A DNA stretch of 63,644 nt, from positions 1 to 63,644 of the forward strand of contig NZ_JOGO01000034.1 of assembly GCF_000719475.1 (NCBI RefSeq), in the 5' to 3' direction. Below are positions 8,841-17,428 of the stretch, one piece after another. The notes below the pieces were generated by a model that saw nothing but the letters and a program-made list of their open reading frames with translations, ran no database searches and was not told where the DNA came from. The stretch comes from Streptomyces sp. NRRL F-5630 (lineage in GTDB: Bacteria; Actinomycetota; Actinomycetes; Streptomycetales; Streptomycetaceae). How positions within the stretch are numbered: the first letter of the stretch is position 1; each line of letters begins with the position of its first letter. Both the position numbers and the translations under genes were made by a program.

Positions 8841-10007
8841 ATGGGCGGCAGGCCGCTGCTGAACCGCAGGCTGGAAGGACTCGGGACGACGATCTTCGCG
8901 GAGATGTCGGCGCTGGCGGCGGAAACGGGGGCGATCAACCTGGGCCAGGGCTTCCCGGACACGGACGGCCCGGAGTCCGTACGCGAGGCGGCGGTGCGGG
9001 CCCTGCGCGACGGCCGCGGCAACCAGTACCCGCCCGGCCCGGGCGTCCCCGAACTCCGCGAGGCGATCGCCGACCATCAGCGACGCTTCTACGGCATCGA
9101 TCTGGACCCCGACACCGAGGTGCTCGTCACCGCAGGCGCGACCGAGGCGATCGCCGCGACCATGCTCGCGCTCCTGGAACCCGGCGACGAGGTCATCGCC
9201 TTCGAGCCGTACTACGACTCGTACGCCGCCTGCATCGCGATGGCCGGCGCGCGGCGCGTCCCGCTCACCTTGCGTGCCCCGTCCTTCCGCCCGGACCTGG
9301 ACGAGCTGCGAGCGAAGATCACTCCGAAGACGCGGCTGCTCCTCCTGAACACCCCGCACAACCCCACGGGGATGGTCCTCACTCTCGAAGAGCTGAGCGC
9401 CATCGCCGGCCTCGCTGTGGAGCACAACCTGCTGGTCGTGACGGACGAGGTCTACGAACACCTGGTCTTCGAGGGGGCACACCATCCCATCGCTGCCCTC
9501 CCGGGCATGCGCGAGCGCACGGTCTCGATCTCCTCCGCGGGCAAGACCTTCTCCTTCACGGGCTGGAAGGTTGGCTGGGCTACGGCGAGCCCGCCCCTGA
9601 TCGCCGCCGTCCGCACCGCAAAGCAGTACCTGACCTTCGTCAGCGCGGGCCCGCTCCAGTACGCGATCGCGGAGGCCCTCTGCCTCCCGGACACGTACTT
9701 CGACACCTTCCGCGAGGACCTCCACCGCAAGCGAGACCTCCTCGCCGACGGCCTCCGCACCGCGGGCTTCGAGGTCTACACCCCCCAGGGCACCTACTTC
9801 CTCACCACCGACATCACCCCCCTCGGCGAAAAGGACGCCTACAACTTCTGCCGATCCCTCCCCACCCGCTGCGGCGTCGTCGCGGTCCCGAACTCCGTTT
9901 TCTACGACGACCCCGAACAGGGCCACAGCCAAGTGCGCTTCACCTTCTGCAAAAAGGACGACATTCTCCACGAGGCTGCCAGGCAACTGCGACACTTGGC
10001 AGCCTGA
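8841..10007 (+). CDS. dapC: intact PLP aminotransferase, element-borne replacement of the interrupted host gene
   Basis: The chosen ATG (8841) follows a GGAG site and aligns with the host start, giving 388 aa; an upstream in-frame ATG at 8781 overlaps the specificity-subunit gene by 14 bp and could couple translation. It is a complete fold-type I aminotransferase with NLGQGFPDTDGP, NTPHNPTG, TDEVYEHL and the PLP lysine in SSAGKTFSFTGWK. The C-terminal domain ends in RHLAA. It is strongly similar along its full length to the two host fragments, so it is a diverged homolog captured by the element. Relatives act on N-succinyl-diaminopimelate (lysine/cell-wall route) or other 2-oxo acids; the exact substrate is inferred. 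Its codon use resembles host genes more than the preceding methylase does. Confidence 0.93.
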   Translation: MGGRPLLNRRLEGLGTTIFAEMSALAAETGAINLGQGFPDTDGPESVREAAVRALRDGRGNQYPPGPGVPELREAIADHQRRFYGIDLDPDTEVLVTAGATEAIAATMLALLEPGDEVIAFEPYYDSYAACIAMAGARRVPLTLRAPSFRPDLDELRAKITPKTRLLLLNTPHNPTGMVLTLEELSAIAGLAVEHNLLVVTDEVYEHLVFEGAHHPIAALPGMRERTVSISSAGKTFSFTGWKVGWATASPPLIAAVRTAKQYLTFVSAGPLQYAIAEALCLPDTYFDTFREDLHRKRDLLADGLRTAGFEVYTPQGTYFLTTDITPLGEKDAYNFCRSLPTRCGVVAVPNSVFYDDPEQGHSQVRFTFCKKDDILHEAARQLRHLAA

Positions 10008-10345
10008 ACCCACCCGCACTCTGCCTTTAGTGCGGAGTGGGCAGAGTCTGGCCTTTCTTGGGGTTCTGCCCACCCTGTCACAGAGAGCAACGATCCAGTG
10101 CAGATGATCGCCCGAACGGCAGGGGCAGCCCACCACGAAGGCTGGCAAACTATATTTGTGACAAGAAAAACCCGCAGGACTGCGCCCGGGGTCGTCGGCG
10201 GCCGGGTGATGATAAAACGCAAAAAACTCGCATCCGCCCGCCCTCGCTACTGGGAAGTGCCGACGAGAATGGCGGTGGACCGCAAGAGCGCGGTCCTCGC
10301 CGGGCGGTGCGCCTCGGATAGGGCTTCCTCTGAACTGCTGGAGAT
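10008..10345. other. A/T-rich intergenic spacer before the Vsr gene
   Basis: This 338-bp gap is locally A/T-rich for this genome (for example 10150-10215) and should hold the Vsr promoter. I see no reliable coding frame, repeat or strong stem-loop. Confidence 0.4.
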
Positions 10346-10849
10346 ATGAGCGAGCAAGGGCTATCAAACGCGTCGGCCGGACAGTGGGCACCGCCGGAGG
10401 GGTCATGGGCCTCGTCGGCCGCGACCAGGCGGAGCATGCTGGCCAACCGAAGCCGTGACACAGCGCCCGAGCTGCTCCTCCGCTCGCTCGTCCACGCCGC
10501 TGGCTTGCGCTACCGCGTGGCGGCAAAGCCGCTCCCGAAGATGCGCCGCACAGCCGACATGGTCTTCCGCCCTACCAGGGTGGCAGTCTTCATCGACGGC
10601 TGCTTTTGGCACGGCTGCCCGGAGCACTTCGTGATGCCCAAGACGAACCAGCCCTACTGGGAAGAGAAGATCGGCCAGAACATTCAGCGCGACCGGGACA
10701 CAGACAACCGCCTCACGGAAGCAGGCTGGCTAGCACTTCGCTTCTGGGAACACCTCGAACCAGAGGCGTGTGCTGCCACCGTCATCAAGGCAGTGGCAGT
10801 TCGACGGCAGAAGCTGCGGGCTTCAAAGCGTCCGAGGGAGACCTCCTGA
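10346..10849 (+). CDS. vsr: very short patch repair (Vsr) endonuclease
   Basis: The ATG at 10346, preceded by GGAG, gives 167 aa. The family signature is clear: RSRDTAPELLLRSLVHAAGLRYR, the metal-binding aspartate in RRTADMVF (about D71), the block VAVFIDGCFWHGCPEH (residues about 80-94, with the active-site and zinc-associated Cys/His residues), then YWEEKIGQNIQRDRD and the closing LRFWEH. Vsr nicks DNA 5' of T:G mismatches that arise when 5-methylcytosine deaminates, and normally accompanies a C5 methyltransferase. The cognate Dcm gene here is 9 kb away at 19640, with the DptFGH-like operon between. The N-terminal 30 residues are an extra, low-confidence extension; ATG at 10436 is an alternative start. 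Confidence 0.9.
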   Translation: MSEQGLSNASAGQWAPPEGSWASSAATRRSMLANRSRDTAPELLLRSLVHAAGLRYRVAAKPLPKMRRTADMVFRPTRVAVFIDGCFWHGCPEHFVMPKTNQPYWEEKIGQNIQRDRDTDNRLTEAGWLALRFWEHLEPEACAATVIKAVAVRRQKLRASKRPRETS

Positions 10850-10955
10850 CCGCCGCATGGTCGACGGCAGCGATCGACTCACTCCGCCGGAAGCTCGAAC
10901 CGCTAGCTAGTGACCTTCTCACCCCCCTTTGCGAGATGTAGCTGATCAAACCGGG

Positions 10956-13900
10956 TCAGCTACCGTCATAGGCCACTTGCAGTCGCGTGGTGCTCTTGGC
11001 TGTGTGCAGAAAGGCATCGCCCTGGCCGGCCAAAGCTTCGGCTCCAGTCTCGTCCAGAATGATGCGACTATCAGTGGCTGTCTTGACACGCAAAGCGAGT
11101 TGCGCAGGGAAGTTAGAGCGGATTGTAGTAGAGATGACGTCCGCACTCGGTCGCTGCGTGGCCGTGATGACGTGGATACCCGCAGCGCGGGCCTTCTGCG
11201 TCAGGCGCTTGAGGAGCGTTTCAATCTGCTTCTTCTCTTCGGGATCGCTAGTGAGATCGGCGTACTCGTCCAGGACAATGACGATCCAAGGCTTTCGATC
11301 TGCTCTGTCAACCTTGGCGTTGTACTCGACGAGCTTGCGTGTGCGGATCGCCTTCATGTCCTTGTAGCGTACGGCCATCTCTTCGACGGTTTCCTCAAGC
11401 ATTCCAATGGCATCGGAAGCGTCCATACCGATCACGCCGTCAACGTGCGGGTCATCCTCGAAGCCGACAAGTTCGGTGCCCTTCGGATCCACGAGCCGGA
11501 GACGCAGCGCGCTCTTGTCGTACCGGACCAGGCCCTTGAGGATCGTGTCCAGCGCAACGGACTTACCTGATCCGGTAGTGCCAGCCACCAACAAGTGCGG
11601 TGAGTCTGCGGAGGACAGATCAATCACGACCGGGTTGCCTTCGATGTCTGCACCCAGCGGGGCGATGAGGCTCTCCGGATCGGCTGGGCACCGCCGCCAC
11701 AGCGCCTTGGCGTCGACGCCGTACTTCTCGTCGTCGACCTTGGGGATCTCGAAGAGCACGGAGCCGCGATCGCTGCGAGTACGGATATTGAAGCCGGAGG
11801 GCAGTGCCAGGGCCAGGAAGATCTCGTCTCGTCGATTGGTCAGCTTGTCCACTGTGACCCCCGGATTGGGGATGAACCGGAAGATGTAGAAGCCGGGTCC
11901 CTCCTGCCACTTGCCGGCCTCCGGCGCAGTGACCGCGACCTTGTGGCGGGCGAAAACATCGACGATCTTGTTGTAGCGAAGCGCCAGCGCCTCATCGGAG
12001 AGCCCATCGCGAGAAGCCTTCAGAGGAGCAGAACCGTCCTCTGCGGTAGGGCGACGCGCAAGTACTTCTTCTGACGTGGCTGTTCGAGCAGCAGCCCCGC
12101 CTACCTCTGCAGATGCCATTGCTTCCCCCGGAGCGGGCGGTGCTGCGACAACGGGGGCACAGGAGACATTGACGGCATCATTGGCGACCTTCGCGGCCCC
12201 GCCGAGTACCCCGGTGGCAACAAGAGGATCGGCGTTGCTGGGCACTTGCTTGGCGCGCAGCGCACCAATGAGACTCAGCAGTTCCCGTTTGTTCAATCTC
12301 ACCAGGGTGTGCCTGCCGAGGCTTCCGACCGCGGGTGCCGGCTGATCGTCCTCTGCCGAGATAGCCACGGCGACACCAGTGACGTGGCCGAGCTGGACAT
12401 CCTCGGAGCGCAGGGCATCGAGGACCTTCGCCTCGACCTGGCGGTGATCGTCATTGCCGATCAGAGTGCGAGCCGGAAAGTCTTCGGCCTGCGTGGTCTT
12501 CCCACTGGTCTGAGCAATCGCGGCGGCGAGCTCGTCAAGCCAGAAGGGATGGTCGTGGCGAGCTTCGTCGCCTGAACGGAAGGCCTCCTTGCAGAGGTCG
12601 GTCGTGCGGTTGAGCTGCTCCTCAGCCGAGCCGATGTCGAAGGTCTGGCGGAACTTGGACTCGGCGACCAGGACATCCAGGCGAACCGTGCCGTCACCCT
12701 CGACCGTCAGCACGAACCGGCCGAGGTCGGCACGCGTTTTGTGTCCGCGGCCGAACCAGCGGTGGTGCTCATCGAAGCTGATCCAGGTGACCAGGCTCGT
12801 GCCTTGCCGAGGGACAGGGAACAGCTGGTCGATGATGAAGCGCGTTGCGACCAGGCCGACGACCTCGTTGACCGTAGTGCCAATGCCCAGGGAGCGCAGC
12901 ACGGCGCCAGGGGTTACGTTACGGCCGACTTCGTAGATTCGTTTAGCGGTACTTTCCGAATCCTGCGGGGTGACGACACCGATCTGCTCAAGACGGCGGC
13001 GCAGTCGCTGGACGACGAACTGCCGACCGGTCTGCGAGCTGACGATGAGGGTGTAGGACTCATTCTTGCCGACGCTGGGCTTGACGAGAATGACGTCAGG
13101 GCGGTTGCGCAAGGCGTCGATCTGCTCACGGCCGATGAAGCTGTCGAGAGTGACGACCCAGTGGGCCACACGGTGCAGCGTCTCGAACAGGTCCTGGTGC
13201 TGGTGAAACTGCACCTGCATCTCGAAGTAGTCGATGCCCTCGACGCTCTCCCGGGAGACCGGAGAACGGCGGTCGTAGCGCACGCACAGGGTCGACCAGG
13301 ATTCAAGAGTCTCGTCGGCGGTCTCAGGCAACAGTGCTCTCACGACATTCTCGCTGGTCTGAGCGAGGTTGTGTGAGGCCTGATGCTTCCAGGGGTTGAA
13401 GGAACCCGACAAAGACTCCTTTTTGGTGCTCTCCTTCATACTGGTCTGCGTGCCGAACAGTGCTGGCGCCAGCGCGAGGTCGATTGTATTTTCCAGCCCC
13501 GACAGGTCTGCTTCCTGATCGGGCTCCCACGCCTGAAGAATCAGTTGGACATCGGGGAGGAAGCTGTCAGCGGACATTTCCGCGCCGGAGAACTGCAGGT
13601 CGAAACCTTGGATGATCTCGTGGTGGGTGGCCTGCGGAGCCAGTACAACTAGATCGACTTTCAGACGCGGGTTCTTGGCCCGCATCTGCTTTGCCACGCG
13701 CATCGGCAGGACAGGGTCGCCGTTGCGGTCCAGAAGCAATACGCGCAGTCCATCAAGCTTGTGGGGGTAGGTCGTCAGGTAGTCGGTGACGACGCGGACC
13801 ATCTCGTCGATCGCGGTCTCGTCGACGCTGGAGAGCCAATCCTTGGACTCGTTTCCGCCGTAGCGGACCGGTGCGTACTCCTCGTGCCCGGCCGATTCCC

Positions 13901-15992
13901 GCATGGGGATAGCAATCGTGCCGCCCGGACCAACGAGGACCGCTGGCGTCCCATGAGGGGAGATACGGTCAATGGCGTCGAAGAAGAGCTCCTGGTTTTC
14001 CTGGTTGAGGCTCAGCCCTCCCTCCTTGTTCAGGGCGGTGCCGATGCTGCTGGCAGCCTCCTCGTAGTTCTTTGCCAGCCAGCGCAGCTTCAGCGGGTGG
14101 GTGCCGAGCATCATCATGCGGTGGTCGGCCAGCCCGACGACATCTGTCAGGACGACAGCTTCAAGGTCTGCGTTCGGAGCATTGTCGGGAACCAGCGCTG
14201 TGCGAGCTTCACGGAGCACGCCTTCCCACTCGCGTACATAATCGTTGATCTTCACGGCGTCAAGCCCGTTGCAGAACCTGTTGAAGTGCTCCGCCCTAAG
14301 GCTCTCCAGTCGGCCGGCGAACTGTGACGCGGGAACGGGCACGGCCTCGTCGGTCTGCCACTGCCGTGGGTCGTTGAATTTTTCGAGAAATGAGTCGAAG
14401 GTCAACTGGCTTGCATAGCCGGGAGGAGTTCGCCAGCCGTGGATGAGGGCCGCCAGCGCGATCTGCCCCGGGATGCCGAGAGGGTCCCAGCGAAAGCGTC
14501 GCTGGGCGCCGTCCATCTCAACCAGGACGCGTAGCGGGGCCCACTCTGTGTTCGGATCGAACGGCTCGTCCTCCTCCGGCAGAGGCGGCTTGGTCAAGTC
14601 CAACAGGCAAGCCTCGACGTCCAGGGTGAGGCGAAGACCGGTGGATTCCCGGACATCGTCCAGGGTGTTGGCGTACAGGAAGGCAAAAAGCCAGCGGCTC
14701 CACCGCCCGACCTCCTGGTTGCCTTCAAGCCCGACGACGACCGAGCCTTCGTCTTCATCGGAGAAGTAGGTCAGCTCCCGCAGGAGGGCACGTAGTGGGT
14801 CCTGGACGAACTGGGAGTCCGGAAAAGCGAGCTTCTCGACTTTGCGGCGCAGCCGCTTGGACAACAGGTCAGCCAGCGGCTCTGCTCCCCCTGTGGGAGC
14901 CTCGTCGAGGAAGCGCTGCGCGGCTTCCTGATCTTTCTTGTCAAGTACCTCCTCGATCATCATGGCGTCGAACTCGTCGACCCGATCTGCGTCGGCCTTC
15001 TCGATCTCCTGTCGGACCTGCTGGCCCAGGCCGATCTTTTTGGACTTCTGCTCGAAGACTTCCAGCCAGAGGGTCAGGTCCTGCTCGCGGCGCAGCTGAC
15101 GGGAGTCCTGCGGCGTAGACCCACTGCGCTCGAGGTCGAGTACGAGGCTGCGCATGAGTGCCTTGGCAGTCTCGGAATCCGTACCTATGTGGTTCAGGGA
15201 CTCATCGCTGAACTCGGTCGCGTTTAGGCGGTCTATCAGGTCGTCCTCGGGGATCTCCTTGCCCGTGGGCTGCCTGAAGGCACTGACCGAGACGTTCTTC
15301 TTGATTCGGGTAGCCAGCGCGGCGGGCCTAGTGAAAAGTCCGTGGTCTGGGAAGAGATCAAGAGCCGGAAGGGCCGCAGAGATCTCCTGGCACACGATGT
15401 CAGGGGTGTGGACCTGAGTCGCAGCAACCTTCTGCGCAGTGTCGACCAGAAATTCCGCCCAGCGGTGCAGGGACCTGGGCTCCTCATCAGTGACAGCCCT
15501 CCAGATCTCCGGCAGAAAGGTTGCCATCACTGCCGGAACGGTGCCGCGTCCCCCCGCCTCCTGCCATGCTTCCGCCATGAATCTGTCGAACCCGCGTTCG
15601 CCGGCAGGGTCAAGGTAGTTGCCCAGGATCGTGGCATCGTTCAGCGCGTTCATGGCCGCCAGCCCCTGTGCGTCCGGAGACTGCCCCCACTCGAACAGCA
15701 GCACGGCCTTGCCCTGTCCGGAATTTCGCCACTTGGTCAACTGGTCCTGCGCCCCCAGCAGATATTCAACAGGTACGCCGTCGATCGGCTCGGAGGTGCC
15801 GACCTTGACGACAACCTGACGGTCCGGCGCGCCTGACAGCTGCTGGGCGGTGCGGCGGAGAGCCTCGGCCACGGTCGGCCGGTCGAAACCGCTGACCCGT
15901 AGCACGGCGCGGACGCCACGGGCCTCAGCGACCTTGCGGAGTGCTTCGTCGGCTACGAACCGGCCAAGCGCTCGGATACTGCTGTCGGTCAC
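10956..15992 (-). CDS. dptH: DptH-like giant FtsK/HerA-type ATPase (restriction module)
   Basis: The product is 1678 aa from a GTG at 15992 that overlaps the preceding stop (GTGA). Only the C-terminal 210 residues carry an obvious motor: Walker A GTTGSGKS at about 1471-1478, DPKGTEL, Walker B VIVLDEYAD at about 1560 and ATQRPS, all typical of FtsK/HerA pumps. The first 1250 residues are a long domain I cannot assign. A single protein of about 1700 aa with a terminal FtsK-like ATPase, third in an operon after proteins of about 615 and 480 aa, matches DptH (DndH) of the DptFGH system, which restricts DNA lacking phosphorothioate marks. Alternative: an unnamed defence ATPase. Conjugative TraB is unlikely given size and context. 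Confidence 0.6.
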   Translation of the reverse strand: MTDSSIRALGRFVADEALRKVAEARGVRAVLRVSGFDRPTVAEALRRTAQQLSGAPDRQVVVKVGTSEPIDGVPVEYLLGAQDQLTKWRNSGQGKAVLLFEWGQSPDAQGLAAMNALNDATILGNYLDPAGERGFDRFMAEAWQEAGGRGTVPAVMATFLPEIWRAVTDEEPRSLHRWAEFLVDTAQKVAATQVHTPDIVCQEISAALPALDLFPDHGLFTRPAALATRIKKNVSVSAFRQPTGKEIPEDDLIDRLNATEFSDESLNHIGTDSETAKALMRSLVLDLERSGSTPQDSRQLRREQDLTLWLEVFEQKSKKIGLGQQVRQEIEKADADRVDEFDAMMIEEVLDKKDQEAAQRFLDEAPTGGAEPLADLLSKRLRRKVEKLAFPDSQFVQDPLRALLRELTYFSDEDEGSVVVGLEGNQEVGRWSRWLFAFLYANTLDDVRESTGLRLTLDVEACLLDLTKPPLPEEDEPFDPNTEWAPLRVLVEMDGAQRRFRWDPLGIPGQIALAALIHGWRTPPGYASQLTFDSFLEKFNDPRQWQTDEAVPVPASQFAGRLESLRAEHFNRFCNGLDAVKINDYVREWEGVLREARTALVPDNAPNADLEAVVLTDVVGLADHRMMMLGTHPLKLRWLAKNYEEAASSIGTALNKEGGLSLNQENQELFFDAIDRISPHGTPAVLVGPGGTIAIPMRESAGHEEYAPVRYGGNESKDWLSSVDETAIDEMVRVVTDYLTTYPHKLDGLRVLLLDRNGDPVLPMRVAKQMRAKNPRLKVDLVVLAPQATHHEIIQGFDLQFSGAEMSADSFLPDVQLILQAWEPDQEADLSGLENTIDLALAPALFGTQTSMKESTKKESLSGSFNPWKHQASHNLAQTSENVVRALLPETADETLESWSTLCVRYDRRSPVSRESVEGIDYFEMQVQFHQHQDLFETLHRVAHWVVTLDSFIGREQIDALRNRPDVILVKPSVGKNESYTLIVSSQTGRQFVVQRLRRRLEQIGVVTPQDSESTAKRIYEVGRNVTPGAVLRSLGIGTTVNEVVGLVATRFIIDQLFPVPRQGTSLVTWISFDEHHRWFGRGHKTRADLGRFVLTVEGDGTVRLDVLVAESKFRQTFDIGSAEEQLNRTTDLCKEAFRSGDEARHDHPFWLDELAAAIAQTSGKTTQAEDFPARTLIGNDDHRQVEAKVLDALRSEDVQLGHVTGVAVAISAEDDQPAPAVGSLGRHTLVRLNKRELLSLIGALRAKQVPSNADPLVATGVLGGAAKVANDAVNVSCAPVVAAPPAPGEAMASAEVGGAAARTATSEEVLARRPTAEDGSAPLKASRDGLSDEALALRYNKIVDVFARHKVAVTAPEAGKWQEGPGFYIFRFIPNPGVTVDKLTNRRDEIFLALALPSGFNIRTRSDRGSVLFEIPKVDDEKYGVDAKALWRRCPADPESLIAPLGADIEGNPVVIDLSSADSPHLLVAGTTGSGKSVALDTILKGLVRYDKSALRLRLVDPKGTELVGFEDDPHVDGVIGMDASDAIGMLEETVEEMAVRYKDMKAIRTRKLVEYNAKVDRADRKPWIVIVLDEYADLTSDPEEKKQIETLLKRLTQKARAAGIHVITATQRPSADVISTTIRSNFPAQLALRVKTATDSRIILDETGAEALAGQGDAFLHTAKSTTRLQVAYDGS

Positions 15993-17428
15993 TGGGGCTC
16001 CCCTCGAACCATGCTGGTTGCATCTGAATACTGAGTGAGCAGACCAATAGCGGCGAGCTTCTCCCGGAAAGCCTTGCCGTTGTGGTCGAGGACCGACGGG
16101 TCGACCTCGTAGGCCAACGGGCTCGCTGCCGCGACCTTGTCCTCCACGACAAGCCGATACCTCTCGTACAGCAGCGTGCAGAACCTGTCGAACTCCATCT
16201 CCGTGTCCTGCGCGACAGTGGCCGAGACCAGAGCCTCGAGCATCGGAGGCTTCATGGTGAAGTGCCGGCGTCCGGTCGTCGCGTTCAGGGCTCCGACTGC
16301 AGCAAGGGTTTCGCTGAAGAATGCTCGGGGTGAGGCGACCGCGGTGCCACCCTCCTCGGCGAATCTCCCGTAGCGCCGCTTTTTATCCTCGTTGCCTTCG
16401 GATTCGGCAATCATCACCCGAGCCTGGACGTTGATCGCGTTGACGATGTCGTTGCGGAAGCCAGCGAGGTTCTTCTGCGACTCCCTGCGCAGCGGGGTCG
16501 CCTCGTTGCCGAAGTCCAGGAGGATCGACTCCCGGTCGGCTGCGCCGAGCTTGGTTCGTGCGAGGTGGAGCTGGTGGCGCGCCAAGCAGTAGGGGACCCA
16601 GTGCATGAGACTCTCAGTACGCTTGGCCCTCGGGACTGTAGCGATCCGAGCCACGATGTTGCGGGTCCCCTCCCTCAGCAGATCAGGCCACGGGCTGAGA
16701 TCCTCGTACAGCTCAATTCCTGAGTCCGAGCCATCCACGGGTGCTTCGTCATAGTCGAAGTCGTGCGCGCTGAGGGCCTTCGCGAGATTGCCCAGCGGGG
16801 TGCCGCTGTTCTGCACGAGGTCGTACAGGCCCTGCCGAGTCGCCTCCTTGCGGTCAGGATCGGGATCGGTACGGAGGACTTTGTAGGCCCAACTCCCACC
16901 ATCGCGGAAGAGGTAACGCTCGATACTCGGAGCGTTGATATCGACAGCCACCTTGGCGGCCTGCTTGCGCTTCTTCGCGATCTTCCTGGCATCGACTTGC
17001 TTGACGCGTCGTTCGACAGCGTCGTAGTGGATAAGTTCACCCACAAATGGATAGATGTGCGCGCCGAACCAACTGGGCTGGCTGCGCCGCCCTGGAATCT
17101 CAACCAACAGGGATGAGAACAGGGCGCGGAGCGTTTCCATCGTCTCGGGAGTGTCCAGCTCAACGGCCTTGCCGAGTTCCTCATCGCCCTCGACTATGCG
17201 AGCGTTAGTCGCGATCCGCCGGGCCAGGTCGTGCGAGGTCCTCTTGTAAGCCGTGCCAGCTCCGTTGTCCAGGAGTCCTGCGAAATTCTCCGGGTCTTCC
17301 TGATGTGCCAGGTAGACGCCACGGGCGATTGCAAGCATCTCAAGCGGGACGTAGAAGCCGCGGCCCTGCTGTTCGAGATTCACACCGAAGAGGCGAAGGA
17401 CGACCTCGGCCTTGGAACGATCAGCCAT
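15989..17428 (-). CDS. dptG: DptG-like restriction component
   Basis: The product is 479 aa from an ATG that shares one base with the TAA of the preceding gene (TAATG), and its own stop overlaps the next start; the three genes are tightly coupled. It is mostly alpha-helical, with no membrane segment, nucleotide-binding loop or nuclease motif that I can see. Recognisable stretches are PYLYPFVGEL-like IYPFVGELIHYD near residue 125 and a C-terminal LLYERYRLVVED block. Length and middle position suit DptG (DndG), the bridging subunit of the DptFGH complex. The call rests mainly on context and size; a profile search would settle it. Confidence 0.5.
   Translation of the reverse strand: MADRSKAEVVLRLFGVNLEQQGRGFYVPLEMLAIARGVYLAHQEDPENFAGLLDNGAGTAYKRTSHDLARRIATNARIVEGDEELGKAVELDTPETMETLRALFSSLLVEIPGRRSQPSWFGAHIYPFVGELIHYDAVERRVKQVDARKIAKKRKQAAKVAVDINAPSIERYLFRDGGSWAYKVLRTDPDPDRKEATRQGLYDLVQNSGTPLGNLAKALSAHDFDYDEAPVDGSDSGIELYEDLSPWPDLLREGTRNIVARIATVPRAKRTESLMHWVPYCLARHQLHLARTKLGAADRESILLDFGNEATPLRRESQKNLAGFRNDIVNAINVQARVMIAESEGNEDKKRRYGRFAEEGGTAVASPRAFFSETLAAVGALNATTGRRHFTMKPPMLEALVSATVAQDTEMEFDRFCTLLYERYRLVVEDKVAAASPLAYEVDPSVLDHNGKAFREKLAAIGLLTQYSDATSMVRGEPQ

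Noticed and set aside
10956..15992. The giant FtsK-like ATPase as a conjugative TraB/FtsK translocase of the element.
   Set aside because: TraB proteins are about 700-800 aa with membrane segments; this is 1678 aa, lacks membrane helices and sits in a tight operon with two defence-type genes.
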